Below, piece by piece: positions 1 to 8,228 of a stretch of DNA of 64,000 bases. Made by a program: the position numbers and the translations under genes. The stretch is from positions 310,001 through 374,000 of the forward strand of contig CBDDXD010000001.1 in the NCBI GenBank assembly GCA_965235415.1. The letters are read 5' to 3'. The notes under the pieces were generated by a model. The model had not been told where the DNA came from and did not search any database. It saw only the letters and a list, made by a program, of their open reading frames with translations. Each line of letters begins with the position of its first letter. Position 1 is the stretch's first letter. The stretch is from Fontibacterium subtropicum. Its GTDB lineage: Bacteria > Pseudomonadota > Alphaproteobacteria > Pelagibacterales > Pelagibacteraceae.

Positions 1-477
1 CTTAGTGTCCCAAGGGATAGAATCTGGTGCAGGTTTTTTCCATTTAGAGATAGCTAATCTAATTCCTTTTATTTTAATTTGCGGATCGAAGTAAGATCCC
101 CATTCCCATGTTGCTATTGCTAAATGAATCTGACTTTTTTGCGCAGATATAGCCATCATTTCACTTCCTCTCCACACAACTGGTCTTACATAGCCATTCT
201 TAACATTTTGCACAGAAATAGTTTCATTACATGCTCTATCTATTTCTTCTGCGGAATAAGGGATCTTCATGCCCATTCTGTTGGCTGAATGAATTAATCT
301 ATCTGTATGCTCTCTTAATTTAAAAATTTTTCCGTTATAAACACGCTCACCTTCAAACACACAACTAGCATAATGAAGTCCGTGGCTAAGAATATGTAAA
401 TTAGCTTCTTTCCAGTCTACTAATTTACCATTGTACCAAATTTTTCCTGATCTTTTATCAAAAGGGATTGGATCCAT
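1..477 (-). CDS. ilvE: Branched-chain amino acid aminotransferase, N-terminal part (runs off the window)
   Basis: This is a class IV PLP aminotransferase that interconverts Ile, Leu and Val with their 2-oxo acids. Reading leftward from an ATG at 477 gives 159 codons open to the window edge. The protein starts MDPIPFDKRSGKIWYNGKLV and carries the family's HGLHYASCVFEGERVY segment, which binds cofactor and substrate. By alignment from memory with E. coli IlvE, the last visible codon (Lys159) sits where the Schiff-base lysine lies, so the fragment stops at the active site. The gene is divergent from the MarR operon, with 90 bp between the two start codons. The C-terminal half is outside the window. 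Family assignment is firm; preference for branched-chain substrates is inferred from family. Confidence 0.9.
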   Translation of the reverse strand, partial: MDPIPFDKRSGKIWYNGKLVDWKEANLHILSHGLHYASCVFEGERVYNGKIFKLREHTDRLIHSANRMGMKIPYSAEEIDRACNETISVQNVKNGYVRPVVWRGSEMMAISAQKSQIHLAIATWEWGSYFDPQIKIKGIRLAISKWKKPAPDSIPWDTK

Positions 478-531
478 TAAAGTTTTAAGTAGTAAATAAT
501 TAAAATTGTATTGGTAAATAAGTAAAGTAGA

Positions 532-552
532 TATGTCAATAAAACTGACATA
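532..552. promoter_or_regulatory. Perfect 7-bp inverted repeat, candidate MarR-type operator
   Basis: TATGTCA (532-538) and TGACATA (546-552) are perfect reverse complements separated by 7 nt. The site lies in the only gap between divergent ilvE and the MarR gene, and it overlaps where the -35 region of the MarR promoter would be. MarR proteins typically bind such palindromes and repress their own operon. The operator role is inferred; the symmetry is directly visible. Confidence 0.5.
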
Positions 553-555
553 CAA

Positions 556-561
556 TATAAT
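556..561 (+). promoter_or_regulatory. -10 box for the MarR/two-component operon
   Basis: A consensus TATAAT ends 6 bp before the ATG at 568. Transcription would then begin at or next to the A of the start codon, which predicts a leaderless or nearly leaderless mRNA. No Shine-Dalgarno sequence is present. No good -35 is visible; the inverted repeat occupies that position. Confidence 0.45.
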
Positions 562-567
562 TTTAAA

Positions 568-1005
568 ATGAAAGATCTTTTATATTTAAGAGAAAAAAGT
601 TTAAAAGAAATTATAGAACTTATTTTTCAAGTATATATAGATTCATATTCAGACCCACACGAAGTACTAAAAAAAAATTCTTTTGGCAGAGCTCATCATA
701 GGCTCCTTTGCATAATAGAGGGAAATCCCAACATTAGCATTGCTGATATATTAAGAAAATTAAAAATTACCAAACAAAGTTTAAGTAGAGTTCTACAAGA
801 TCTAATAAAAAAAAATATTATATCACAAAAAAAAGGAATAAAAGACGGTAGACAAAGAGAATTAGTTCTAACTGAAAAAGGCATTAAACTATGCGATGAA
901 ATATTTAATAAGCAAAAAAAAAGAATAATTAATGCACTCAAAAATTCAACTTCAGATGAAGTTTCAAATTTTAAATCAATAATGAAAAAAATAATTCATG
1001 GATAA
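568..1005 (+). CDS. MarR-family winged-helix transcriptional regulator (PetP-like)
   Basis: This 145-aa protein has a MarR-type winged helix-turn-helix. The recognition region is around residues 50-75 (ADILRKLKITKQSLSRVLQD) and the basic wing is around 85-100 (KKGIKDGRQRELVLTEKG). MarR proteins bind DNA as dimers and usually respond to small ligands. The last 8 bp overlap the response regulator that follows, so the two are probably translationally coupled. A MarR gene followed by an OmpR-type regulator resembles the petP-petR pair of Rhodobacter, which controls bc1 genes. Here petABC lies about 8 kb away, so the PetP parallel is only a suggestion. The ligand is unknown. Confidence 0.85.
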   Translation: MKDLLYLREKSLKEIIELIFQVYIDSYSDPHEVLKKNSFGRAHHRLLCIIEGNPNISIADILRKLKITKQSLSRVLQDLIKKNIISQKKGIKDGRQRELVLTEKGIKLCDEIFNKQKKRIINALKNSTSDEVSNFKSIMKKIIHG

Positions 1006-1678
1006 TTCAAAAATACATATTTTAATTGTTGATGATGATGACAAAATAAGAGATTTATTAAAACAATATTTGAAAGGTAATAATTTCTTAGTATCAACTG
1101 CAATTAACGCATCTGATGCAGAGGAAAAATTAAAAATTGTTAAATTTGATCTGGCAATTGTTGATATTATGATGCCTGGCAAGGACGGTTTACAACTTAC
1201 AAAAGAGATTAGGGAAAAAATTGACTTACCAATAATTCTGCTGACAGCTAAAGGAGAAGCTGAGGACAGGGTGAGAGGATTAGAATTGGGAGCAGAAGAT
1301 TATTTACCAAAACCTTTTGAACCGAAAGAGCTGTTGTTAAGAATTAAAAACGTTATTAAAAGAATTAAAAAAGACAAACATATAATAACTTCGATTAAGA
1401 TAGGAAAAGCTAGTATTAATATAAAAAAAATGGAAATCCTAAAAGATAAAAAAATAATAAAAATTAATGCAAGTGAAAAAATTCTACTAGAAAACATGAT
1501 TAGTTCTGCTGGAAAAATATTTTCTAGGGAAGAAATATCAAAGATTACAAACTTAACACAAGAACGAAGTATAGATGTTTTAGTTACAAGACTAAGACAG
1601 AAGATCGAACCAGATCCAAAAAATCCAAAATACTTGCAAACAGTCCGTGGCACAGGCTATGTTTTGTGGCTAGATTGA
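998..1678 (+). CDS. OmpR/PhoB-family response regulator (PetR-like)
   Basis: This 226-aa regulator has an N-terminal receiver domain (about 6-118) and a C-terminal winged-helix DNA-binding domain (about 130-224). The acidic cluster Asp12-15, phosphoacceptor Asp56 (VDIMMPG), Thr83 and Lys105 (LPKPFEP) are all present, so the receiver looks competent. The C-terminal motif VRGTGYVLWLD is typical of OmpR-type effector domains. The gene overlaps the MarR gene by 8 bp and ends 1 nt before the kinase gene, which should be its phosphodonor. The target genes are not shown by the sequence. Confidence 0.92.
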   Translation: MDNSKIHILIVDDDDKIRDLLKQYLKGNNFLVSTAINASDAEEKLKIVKFDLAIVDIMMPGKDGLQLTKEIREKIDLPIILLTAKGEAEDRVRGLELGAEDYLPKPFEPKELLLRIKNVIKRIKKDKHIITSIKIGKASINIKKMEILKDKKIIKINASEKILLENMISSAGKIFSREEISKITNLTQERSIDVLVTRLRQKIEPDPKNPKYLQTVRGTGYVLWLD

Positions 1679-1679
1679 A

Positions 1680-2990
1680 ATGCTAAGAAAAATATTTCCT
1701 AGAACTTTACTTTTTAGATCATTACTAATTGTAATAGCCCCAATAATACTTATTCAAATTGTTGTGGGAGGTGTTTTTTTTGATAGCATCTGGTACAAAA
1801 CAAATAGAGGGTTAGTTAGATCTGCTGCTAACGAAATAAATACATTCTTAGCCCTCTACCCCGAATATAAACAAAGAAACAAAAGTAATGAATTAATTAA
1901 TATTTACAAAGATAAAAGTGGCATAATAATTTCAATCAAAAAAGAAACTCAGCAGCTTCCGTCTACCGAAACAGTAAAATGGTACAGTTTGTATGACAAA
2001 ATTGTTCTGGAAGAATTTTCAGATAAAATAAAAAATCCATACTGGCATAATGTCAGATTTAATAGTTCGTTCGTTCAAGTATTGGTACTACTTAATAAGA
2101 ATGAAGTTATTGAATTTTTAATACCTAAAACAAAAATAAGATCTACTTCTGGAAGAATATTTGCACTTTGGATTACAGTACCTTCGTTAATATTTCTTTT
2201 TATTTCAATAATTTTTCTACGTAATCAAATTAAACCTATCGTTCTTCTTTCTCAAGCGGCAGAAAGATTTGGCAAAGGGCAATTTGATAGTGATTTTAAA
2301 GTATCAGGAGCTCTTGAAATTAGACAGGCCTCTTATGAGTTTGAAAAAATGAAAAGAAGAATTCTTAAACATATTAGTCAAAGAACAGCGATGTTATCTG
2401 GTATTAGTCATGATCTAAAAACACCACTAACAAGATTAAAATTACAAATCGAACTTTTAAACAAAAATCAAAAATTAAATTCACTAAAAGAAGAGATTAT
2501 CGAAATGGAAAAAATGATTAACGAATATCTTGATTTTGCTAGTAATCAATATTCCCAGCCTGTTGAGAAATTTAATATTGTACAATTAATTCAAAATTTA
2601 ATTAATAAAAGTTTTAAAAAAAATATTAAAATGAAAAGTCCTAAAAACTTAATATTTTCTGGAAGAAAAAATTTAATTAGAAGATGTATTGCTAACATTA
2701 TAAATAATTCTCAAAAATATGCAGAAAATATTTCAATTAGTTGTAAAAAAATAAAAAAAACTATTTTAATTAATATTGATGACGATGGTCCTGGGATTGC
2801 TGACGAACATAAAGAAAAAGTATTTAGACCATTCTATAGAGTCGACAAATCAAGATCTCTCAAAGATAGTAATGTCGGATTAGGCCTTTCAATTGTAGAG
2901 GATATTGTTAATTCTCATGGTGGTACTGTAAAACTATTAAATAACCCAAAGGGTAAAGGACTAAGAGTTTCTTTATCTTTTCCTAACTAA
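1680..2990 (+). CDS. EnvZ-like membrane sensor histidine kinase
   Basis: This 436-aa kinase has a transmembrane segment near residues 12-33, a periplasmic sensor of about 120 residues, and a second transmembrane segment near 158-180. A HAMP linker, a dimerization/phosphoacceptor domain with H244 (GISHDLKTPLTRLK) and a C-terminal ATPase domain follow. The ATPase motifs are visible: N-box near IANIINNSQKYA, G1 DDDGPGIA and G2 VGLGLSIV. It should phosphorylate the regulator encoded 1 nt upstream. The 3' end overlaps the convergent ubiK gene by 18 bp, so no terminator separates them. The signal sensed is unknown. Confidence 0.92.
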   Translation: MLRKIFPRTLLFRSLLIVIAPIILIQIVVGGVFFDSIWYKTNRGLVRSAANEINTFLALYPEYKQRNKSNELINIYKDKSGIIISIKKETQQLPSTETVKWYSLYDKIVLEEFSDKIKNPYWHNVRFNSSFVQVLVLLNKNEVIEFLIPKTKIRSTSGRIFALWITVPSLIFLFISIIFLRNQIKPIVLLSQAAERFGKGQFDSDFKVSGALEIRQASYEFEKMKRRILKHISQRTAMLSGISHDLKTPLTRLKLQIELLNKNQKLNSLKEEIIEMEKMINEYLDFASNQYSQPVEKFNIVQLIQNLINKSFKKNIKMKSPKNLIFSGRKNLIRRCIANIINNSQKYAENISISCKKIKKTILINIDDDGPGIADEHKEKVFRPFYRVDKSRSLKDSNVGLGLSIVEDIVNSHGGTVKLLNNPKGKGLRVSLSFPN

Positions 2991-3203
2991 TTTTTTTAAC
3001 TTTTCTATTTCTAAGTTTAGGTTCTTTATTTTGTTTTTTAAATCTTCTAAATCTTGTTGAGATGAATTATTAAAATGGTTCATTATTTTTTCTTTTTTAA
3101 ACTTAATAATATTACTTATTTCTTGCTTGATATCTTTTGCAGTTAAAATTCCTATTTGAAATAAATTTACAAAATCATTAATAATTTTTTTATAATTATT
3201 CAT
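2973..3203 (-). CDS. ubiK: Ubiquinone biosynthesis accessory factor, UbiK/BMFP family
   Basis: This 76-aa protein has the UbiK (YqiC, BMFP) layout: an amphipathic N-terminal segment, then a C-terminal coiled coil (about residues 50-74) rich in Leu, Lys and Glu. UbiK assists late steps of aerobic ubiquinone synthesis together with UbiJ, probably at the membrane. In many alphaproteobacteria a BMFP gene sits beside lgt, as here (lgt starts 47 bp away on the other strand). Sequence conservation in this small family is low, so the call rests on length, coiled coil and neighbourhood. Another ubiquinone gene, ubiA, lies elsewhere in the window. Confidence 0.7.
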   Translation of the reverse strand: MNNYKKIINDFVNLFQIGILTAKDIKQEISNIIKFKKEKIMNHFNNSSQQDLEDLKNKIKNLNLEIEKLKKLVRKR

Positions 3204-3250
3204 ATATTCTTCTTATTGATATAGTTATAAATAATTCTAAGATTATTTAA

Positions 3251-4054
3251 ATGTTTATTCACAATCTAAATCCTGTCATCTTTAATTTCAGTTTTTTAGA
3301 AATTCGTTGGTACTCTTTGGCTTACATTGCCGGTATATTGTTTGGTTTTTACTATGCGAAATATTTAATTAAAAAACACTGGAGTAAAGAAAAAATTAAT
3401 ATTCAAAATTTTGATAATTTTTTGATTTATCTAATTTTAGGAATTATTTTTGGAGGTAGAATTGGATATATTTTATTCTATAATTTTAATTATTATTTAA
3501 ATAATCCTATTGAAATCTTTTTTTTATGGCAAGGAGGGATGTCTTTTCATGGAGGCTCAATCGGTGTTTTTATTGCTTCAATAATTTTTGCAAAAAAAAA
3601 TAAAATCAAAATACTCGTTTTAACTGACATAATTGTTTGTGTTGCTTCAATTGGTATATTTCTTGGAAGAATTGCTAATTTTATAAATGGAGAATTATAC
3701 GGAAAAAAAACTTTTTCTAATTATGGAGTAATTTTTCCAAAAGTAGACATGGAACCAAGACACCCTTCACAACTATATGAAGCTGTTCTTGAGGGTTTAA
3801 TATTATTTTTATTATTAAATATTATATTAAAATATAAAAAAAAATTATTTAACGGTGAATTGTCTTGTTATTTTTTAATTTTTTATTCTGTATTCAGAAT
3901 TATATCAGAAATTTTTAGGGAACCAGATAAGCATATAGGCTATGTAATTTTTAATCTATCTTTAGGAACTTGTATTAGTATATGTTTTTTAATCTTTGGA
4001 ATAATTACATATAAAATATTCAAAAATGAATCCTATAGAAAAATTAATAAATAA
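3251..4054 (+). CDS. lgt: Prolipoprotein diacylglyceryl transferase
   Basis: Lgt transfers diacylglycerol from phosphatidylglycerol to the lipobox cysteine of prelipoproteins at the inner membrane. The 267-aa protein has about seven hydrophobic segments. Family motifs are visible: GGRIGYILFYN, the WQGGMSFHGG stretch, GRIANFINGELYG (the Lgt signature) and HPSQLYEA. The tail is Lys/Arg-rich and cytoplasmic. The gene overlaps midA by 29 bp in another frame. Its partner enzyme LspA and a lipoprotein substrate are encoded at about 54.2-54.9 kb. Confidence 0.96.
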   Translation: MFIHNLNPVIFNFSFLEIRWYSLAYIAGILFGFYYAKYLIKKHWSKEKINIQNFDNFLIYLILGIIFGGRIGYILFYNFNYYLNNPIEIFFLWQGGMSFHGGSIGVFIASIIFAKKNKIKILVLTDIIVCVASIGIFLGRIANFINGELYGKKTFSNYGVIFPKVDMEPRHPSQLYEAVLEGLILFLLLNIILKYKKKLFNGELSCYFLIFYSVFRIISEIFREPDKHIGYVIFNLSLGTCISICFLIFGIITYKIFKNESYRKINK

Positions 4055-5099
4055 AAAAAAATTTATTCCATTAAATCAATTTATTAATATTGCATTATAC
4101 CATAAAAAATTTGGTTATTATAAAAATAACAAAATATTTGGAAGAGATGGAGATTTTATAACGTCTCCTATGATATCTAGTATTTTTTCAGAAATGATAT
4201 CTATATGGATTGTTTCTTATTGGATTTATATAAAAAAACCAAAAAAAATTAATATATTGGAATTAGGTCCTGGAACTGGCTTAATGATCAAGCAAATAAT
4301 AAACTCTATTCAAAAAATAAAAACTTTCGATGCAACATTTACTATTTATTTACATGAAAAAAGTGAAAATTTGATAAAAGTTCAGAAATATAATTTACGT
4401 GACTTTAAAAATATTATTTGGATAAAAAATATTAATAAAATTAATCAAGATACAACAATAATTTTAGCAAACGAATTTTTTGACGCATTTCCTATAAAAC
4501 AATTTTATAAAGAAAATAATAATTGGTTTGAACAGTGTATTGCTTTTAAGAATGGTAATAAAAAAAAAATTACTTATTACAAAAATAAAATTAATAATAA
4601 CTCAATTAAAAAATATTCTAAATTTTACAACATTCATAAAAGTGAAATTATAGAATACCCAATCAAAATTGAAACTTATCTTAATTCGATATCAAAAATT
4701 ATAAAAAAAAATAATGGAATTTTTTTAATGTTTGATTATGGATATTGTAACGCTATTGGAAAAAATACTATTAGAGCGATAAAAAAACATAGAGTTGTTG
4801 ATTTATTAAAAGAATATAATGATTGCGATATTACTTTTGACATTAATTTCAACATATTAAAGAGTATTTTTAAAAAAAATAATATTCAAAATATTGGTAT
4901 CGTAACTCAAAATTTTTTTTTACAAAAATTAGGTATTATGGAAAGAGCAGATCAGATAATCAAAAAGCAAGATTTAATAACTAGTAAAGACTTAATTCTA
5001 AGTATTAATAAATTAGTTAATCCAAAAGAAATGGGGGAAGCTTTTCACGCATTAGCTTTTTCTAATAAAAATTGCAAATTTAATCTTGGATTTATTTAA
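4026..5099 (+). CDS. SAM-dependent methyltransferase, MidA/NDUFAF7 family (DUF185)
   Basis: The mitochondrial homologue NDUFAF7 dimethylates an arginine of a complex I subunit during assembly; bacterial members are presumed to act similarly. The 357-aa protein has the SAM-binding motif ILELGPGTGLM near residue 77, the family's ILANEFFDAFPIKQF segment and a FDYGY motif later on. The N-terminal signature GYYKNNKIFGRDGDFITSP is typical. It starts inside lgt (29-bp overlap) and its stop shares a base with the pgeF start (TAATG). The lgt-midA-pgeF order is common in alphaproteobacteria. Function in this organism is inferred. Confidence 0.88.
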   Translation: MNPIEKLINKKKFIPLNQFINIALYHKKFGYYKNNKIFGRDGDFITSPMISSIFSEMISIWIVSYWIYIKKPKKINILELGPGTGLMIKQIINSIQKIKTFDATFTIYLHEKSENLIKVQKYNLRDFKNIIWIKNINKINQDTTIILANEFFDAFPIKQFYKENNNWFEQCIAFKNGNKKKITYYKNKINNNSIKKYSKFYNIHKSEIIEYPIKIETYLNSISKIIKKNNGIFLMFDYGYCNAIGKNTIRAIKKHRVVDLLKEYNDCDITFDINFNILKSIFKKNNIQNIGIVTQNFFLQKLGIMERADQIIKKQDLITSKDLILSINKLVNPKEMGEAFHALAFSNKNCKFNLGFI

Positions 5100-5863
5100 T
5101 GATTTTTTATTCTAAAAAAATTAACAAAATACCTGGTTTAAAAAGTTTTTTTTTCACAAGAAAAAATGGTTTTTCAAAAGGGATTTATAAAAGTCTTAAC
5201 TGTGGATTGGGATCGAATGATAAAAAGAAAATCGTTAAAAAAAATATTATTATCGTTTCAAAAAAAATTGGCTGCAACTCAAATAAATTAATTATGTTAA
5301 AACAGTATCATAGCAATAAAATAATTAATTTTGATAATTTTTTAGTAAAAAAAAAATACAAAGCTGATGGAATTATTACTACATATCCAAAATTTTCTTT
5401 TGGAATTTTAACTGCAGATTGCGTACCAATATTAGTTGCTGATAAAGAAAATAAAACAATGGCAGCTGTTCATTCTGGATGGAGGGGTGCTAATTCTGGA
5501 ATTATTGAAAATCTAATAAAAAAATTTAAACAAAAAAAATCAATAATATCAAACTTAATTGTGGCAATTGGACCTTGCATAGCACAAAGAAATTATGAAG
5601 TAAAAGAAGACTTTGTAAAAAATATTAAAATCAATAATTACGATTATAAAAAATATTTTATGAGTATTAATAAGAAATTTTACTTTAATCTAAGATTATT
5701 CGTAAATGAAAAATTTTTAAAACTAGGAATACCCAAAAGAAATATCGATAATATAAATAGGGACACTTATCGAGATTATAAAAACTTTTTTAGTTACAGA
5801 AGATCTGTACATAATAATGAATCAGATTATGGAAGATGTATCTCTGTAATTTGCAGATATTAA
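5099..5863 (+). CDS. pgeF: Purine nucleoside phosphorylase/peptidoglycan editing factor, YfiH family
   Basis: This 254-aa protein belongs to the YfiH/LACC1 family, members of which act as purine nucleoside phosphorylases/deaminases or remove misincorporated residues from peptidoglycan precursors. Conserved metal-ligand regions are visible: KQYHSNKI (His), LTADCVPILVAD (Cys), AAVHSGWRGA (His) and AIGPCIAQRNYEV. The C-terminal FFSYRRS motif is also standard. The start codon overlaps the midA stop, suggesting coupled translation. The old label laccase or polyphenol oxidase applies to the same family. Substrate here is not determined. Confidence 0.88.
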   Translation: MIFYSKKINKIPGLKSFFFTRKNGFSKGIYKSLNCGLGSNDKKKIVKKNIIIVSKKIGCNSNKLIMLKQYHSNKIINFDNFLVKKKYKADGIITTYPKFSFGILTADCVPILVADKENKTMAAVHSGWRGANSGIIENLIKKFKQKKSIISNLIVAIGPCIAQRNYEVKEDFVKNIKINNYDYKKYFMSINKKFYFNLRLFVNEKFLKLGIPKRNIDNINRDTYRDYKNFFSYRRSVHNNESDYGRCISVICRY

Positions 5864-5892
5864 TTGATTAACTAATTGTAAAATTATATAAA
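5864..5892 (+). promoter_or_regulatory. Candidate sigma-70 promoter for prs
   Basis: TTGATT (5864-5869) and TATAAA (5887-5892) are separated by 17 bp, the optimal spacing. The -10 box ends 8 bp before the prs ATG, so the leader would be very short. In DNA this AT-rich such matches occur by chance, so confidence is moderate. Confidence 0.4.
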
Positions 5893-5900
5893 AAGATCTC

Positions 5901-6833
5901 ATGAAGATTGTATCTGGAACAAGCAGTATCTCCCTTAGCCATCAAATCTGTAAATATTTAAAAACAAAGCCAACGCAAAGAGAAATTGTAAGGTTTGCTG
6001 ATTCAGAAGTGTACGTTGAGATTAAAGAAAATATGCGAGGCAACGATGTATATTTAATACAATCAACTTCTTATCCTGCTAACGACAATATTATGGAGTT
6101 GCTAATATGTATTGATTCCTTAAGAAGATCTTCAGCAAAAAATATAACTGCGGTCATTCCCTACTACGGTTATGCAAGACAAGATAGAAAAGTTGTACCA
6201 AGATCTCCTATAAGTGCAAAATTAGTAGCAAACTTAATTACTAACGCTGGAGCGAATAGAGTTTTAACTATGGATCTTCATGCAAATCAAATTCAAGGTT
6301 TTTTTGATATTCCCGTAGATAATTTATATGCAGCTCCAGTTCTTTTAAAACACATATTAAAAAATATAGGCACTAAAAATATTGTTTGCGTTGCGCCTGA
6401 TGTTGGAGGAGTAGAAAGAGCAAGAGCTATTGGAAAACGATTGAATGCTGGTTTAGCAATCATTGATAAAAGAAGAGAAAGCCCAGGTCAATCTGAAGTT
6501 ATGAATGTTATTGGGGAGGTAAAAAATAAATCTTGTATTATAATTGATGATTTAATTGATAGTGGAGGAACAATCTGTAACGCGGCTGATGCTCTAATAG
6601 AAAAAGGAGCAAAAGAAGTTTATTGTTACGTTGTTCACGGTGTTCTTACAGGTTCATCTATTGATAAAATTAAAAAATCTAAAATGAAAAAAATTGTTAT
6701 AACTGATACTATTGATAATACAAAAAAAATTAAAGGAGTTTCAAAAATAGAGGTGGTTAGTATTGCGCCGTTAATTGCTGAAGCTATCAAACGAATATCT
6801 CAATCAACTTCAGTTTCTAGCTTATTCAAATAA
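5901..6833 (+). CDS. prs: Ribose-phosphate pyrophosphokinase
   Basis: Prs makes PRPP from ribose 5-phosphate and ATP, feeding purine, pyrimidine, His and Trp synthesis. The 310-aa length is normal. The N-terminal FADSEVYVEIKENMRGNDVY segment, the flexible-loop region PYYGYARQDRKVVPRSPI, the metal-binding motif TMDLHANQIQGFF and the PRPP-binding loop CIIIDDLIDSGGTI are all intact. It lies 37 bp after pgeF with its own likely promoter, upstream of rplY-pth-ychF, a common alphaproteobacterial order. Confidence 0.97.
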   Translation: MKIVSGTSSISLSHQICKYLKTKPTQREIVRFADSEVYVEIKENMRGNDVYLIQSTSYPANDNIMELLICIDSLRRSSAKNITAVIPYYGYARQDRKVVPRSPISAKLVANLITNAGANRVLTMDLHANQIQGFFDIPVDNLYAAPVLLKHILKNIGTKNIVCVAPDVGGVERARAIGKRLNAGLAIIDKRRESPGQSEVMNVIGEVKNKSCIIIDDLIDSGGTICNAADALIEKGAKEVYCYVVHGVLTGSSIDKIKKSKMKKIVITDTIDNTKKIKGVSKIEVVSIAPLIAEAIKRISQSTSVSSLFK

Positions 6834-6889
6834 ATAACAATAACTTGTTTTTTTTTTGAAGTTAATATAAAACAAGCGATCTTTATTAT

Positions 6890-7657
6890 ATGGAAAATTT
6901 AAAGCTTGAAGCATCAGAAAGAAAACTTAATACCAAAGGAGATCTTAAAAAATTAAGATTAGAGGGTTTTCTCCCTGGTATTTTATATGGTGATAAAGAA
7001 CAAAATTTACCTTTATCAGTTAAAAAATTATCAATTAAAAAAATGTTGGAGTCTTCTAACTTTATGAGCTCAGTTATAGAAATGAGCATTGGTGGATCAA
7101 AACATAAAGTTTTGACTAAAGATATTAATTTTCATCCACTAAATAATGAGCCAATACACATAGATTTTCAAAAAATTAAGCCTGGAACAAAAGTAACTGT
7201 AAATATTCCTGTGAAATTTATTAACAACGAAAATTGTCCAGGACTAAAATTGGGTGGAGTTTTAAACATAGTAAGAAGAAAGATAGAGTTAAGATGTGCA
7301 GCTGAAAATATTCCTGCTGAAATAGTAGTTGATTTAGCTAATAAAGAAATGAATGAAAGTATTCACATATCCTCTGTAAAATTACCTGATGGTGCAAAAC
7401 CCACGATTACTGATCGAGATTTTACTATAGCAACTATTGCAGCTCCTACAGTTGTTAAAGAACCTGAGCCAGCTGCCGCTGCTACAGGTGATGCTGCTGC
7501 AGGTGATGCTGCTGCTCAAGCTGAAGGTACGACAACTGCTACTGCTGCTGGTGATGCTAAAGCTACTGATGGAAAAGCTAAACCGGGCGAAACAGCGAAA
7601 TCTCCCGATGCTGCTAAAAAACCTGCTGCTGCTGCGCCTGCGGATAAAAAGAAATAA
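6890..7657 (+). CDS. rplY: 50S ribosomal protein L25/CTC family with Ala-rich tail
   Basis: L25 binds 5S rRNA in the large subunit. The 255-aa protein is the long CTC/TL5 form: an L25 domain (about 1-95), a beta-rich CTC domain (about 100-185, with PVKFINNENCPGLKLGGVLN), then a 60-residue low-complexity tail (about 190-255) of Ala, Gly, Asp, Thr and Pro ending in KKK. The tail is encoded by GCT/GCA-rich repeats and has higher GC than the rest of the gene. Variable charged or Ala-rich tails are common in alphaproteobacterial L25. It sits 7 bp before pth, the standard neighbour. Confidence 0.94.
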   Translation: MENLKLEASERKLNTKGDLKKLRLEGFLPGILYGDKEQNLPLSVKKLSIKKMLESSNFMSSVIEMSIGGSKHKVLTKDINFHPLNNEPIHIDFQKIKPGTKVTVNIPVKFINNENCPGLKLGGVLNIVRRKIELRCAAENIPAEIVVDLANKEMNESIHISSVKLPDGAKPTITDRDFTIATIAAPTVVKEPEPAAAATGDAAAGDAAAQAEGTTTATAAGDAKATDGKAKPGETAKSPDAAKKPAAAAPADKKK

Positions 7658-7664
7658 CACTTAA

Positions 7665-8222
7665 ATGTTATTATTTGCAGGGTTAGGAAATCCAGATCCA
7701 AAACATGCAAACAACAGACATAACGTAGGATTCAAACTTATAGATGCTTTAAATAAAAATTTTGGTCTTTCAAAACAAAAACCAAAATTTAAAGGTCTAT
7801 TAACCAACGGTCAGGTACAAGATAATAAAGTAATAGTAGTAAAGCCATTAACTTTTATGAATAATTCTGGAATGTGTATTAGAGAAATAACTGACTACCA
7901 TAGAATTAAAACGAATAATATTTTTGTATTTCATGATGACATGGATATCGAAATTGGAAAAATAAAAACTAAAATTGGTGGCACTAGCGGTGGTCACAAT
8001 GGTATTAAATCAATAGACGACTCTATAGGTACTGATTATAATAGAATTAGAATTGGTATAGGTCACCCTGGGGACAAAGAATTAGTAGACAAACATGTCC
8101 TAAATGATTTTACCGAAGAGGAAAAGGTAATAATAGATCAAGTTATTAAGAAAATATTTAAAAATATAAATCTTCTTATAGAAAAAAAACTAGACGATTT
8201 TACTTCTAAAAGTAATCAATAA
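7665..8222 (+). CDS. pth: Peptidyl-tRNA hydrolase
   Basis: Pth releases peptides from peptidyl-tRNAs dropped by stalled ribosomes. The 185-aa protein contains the family landmarks: GLGNPDPKHANNRHNVGF with the catalytic His of NRHNVG, KPLTFMNNSG, HDDMDIEIGKIK and GGTSGGHNGIKSI. Length matches the family (about 190). It is co-directional between rplY (7-bp gap) and ychF (6-bp gap), an arrangement widespread in bacteria. Confidence 0.96.
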   Translation: MLLFAGLGNPDPKHANNRHNVGFKLIDALNKNFGLSKQKPKFKGLLTNGQVQDNKVIVVKPLTFMNNSGMCIREITDYHRIKTNNIFVFHDDMDIEIGKIKTKIGGTSGGHNGIKSIDDSIGTDYNRIRIGIGHPGDKELVDKHVLNDFTEEEKVIIDQVIKKIFKNINLLIEKKLDDFTSKSNQ

Positions 8223-8228
8223 GTCTAT

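Noticed and set aside
6844..6876. CTTGTTTT / AAAACAAG inverted repeat between prs and rplY
   Set aside because: Weak AT stem with a 17-nt loop; not convincing as a terminator or operator.
7382..7710. Three overlapping frames in the L25 tail (one plus, two minus)
   Set aside because: GCT-type repeats leave every frame open; the protein strings are Leu- or Ser-rich artefacts.
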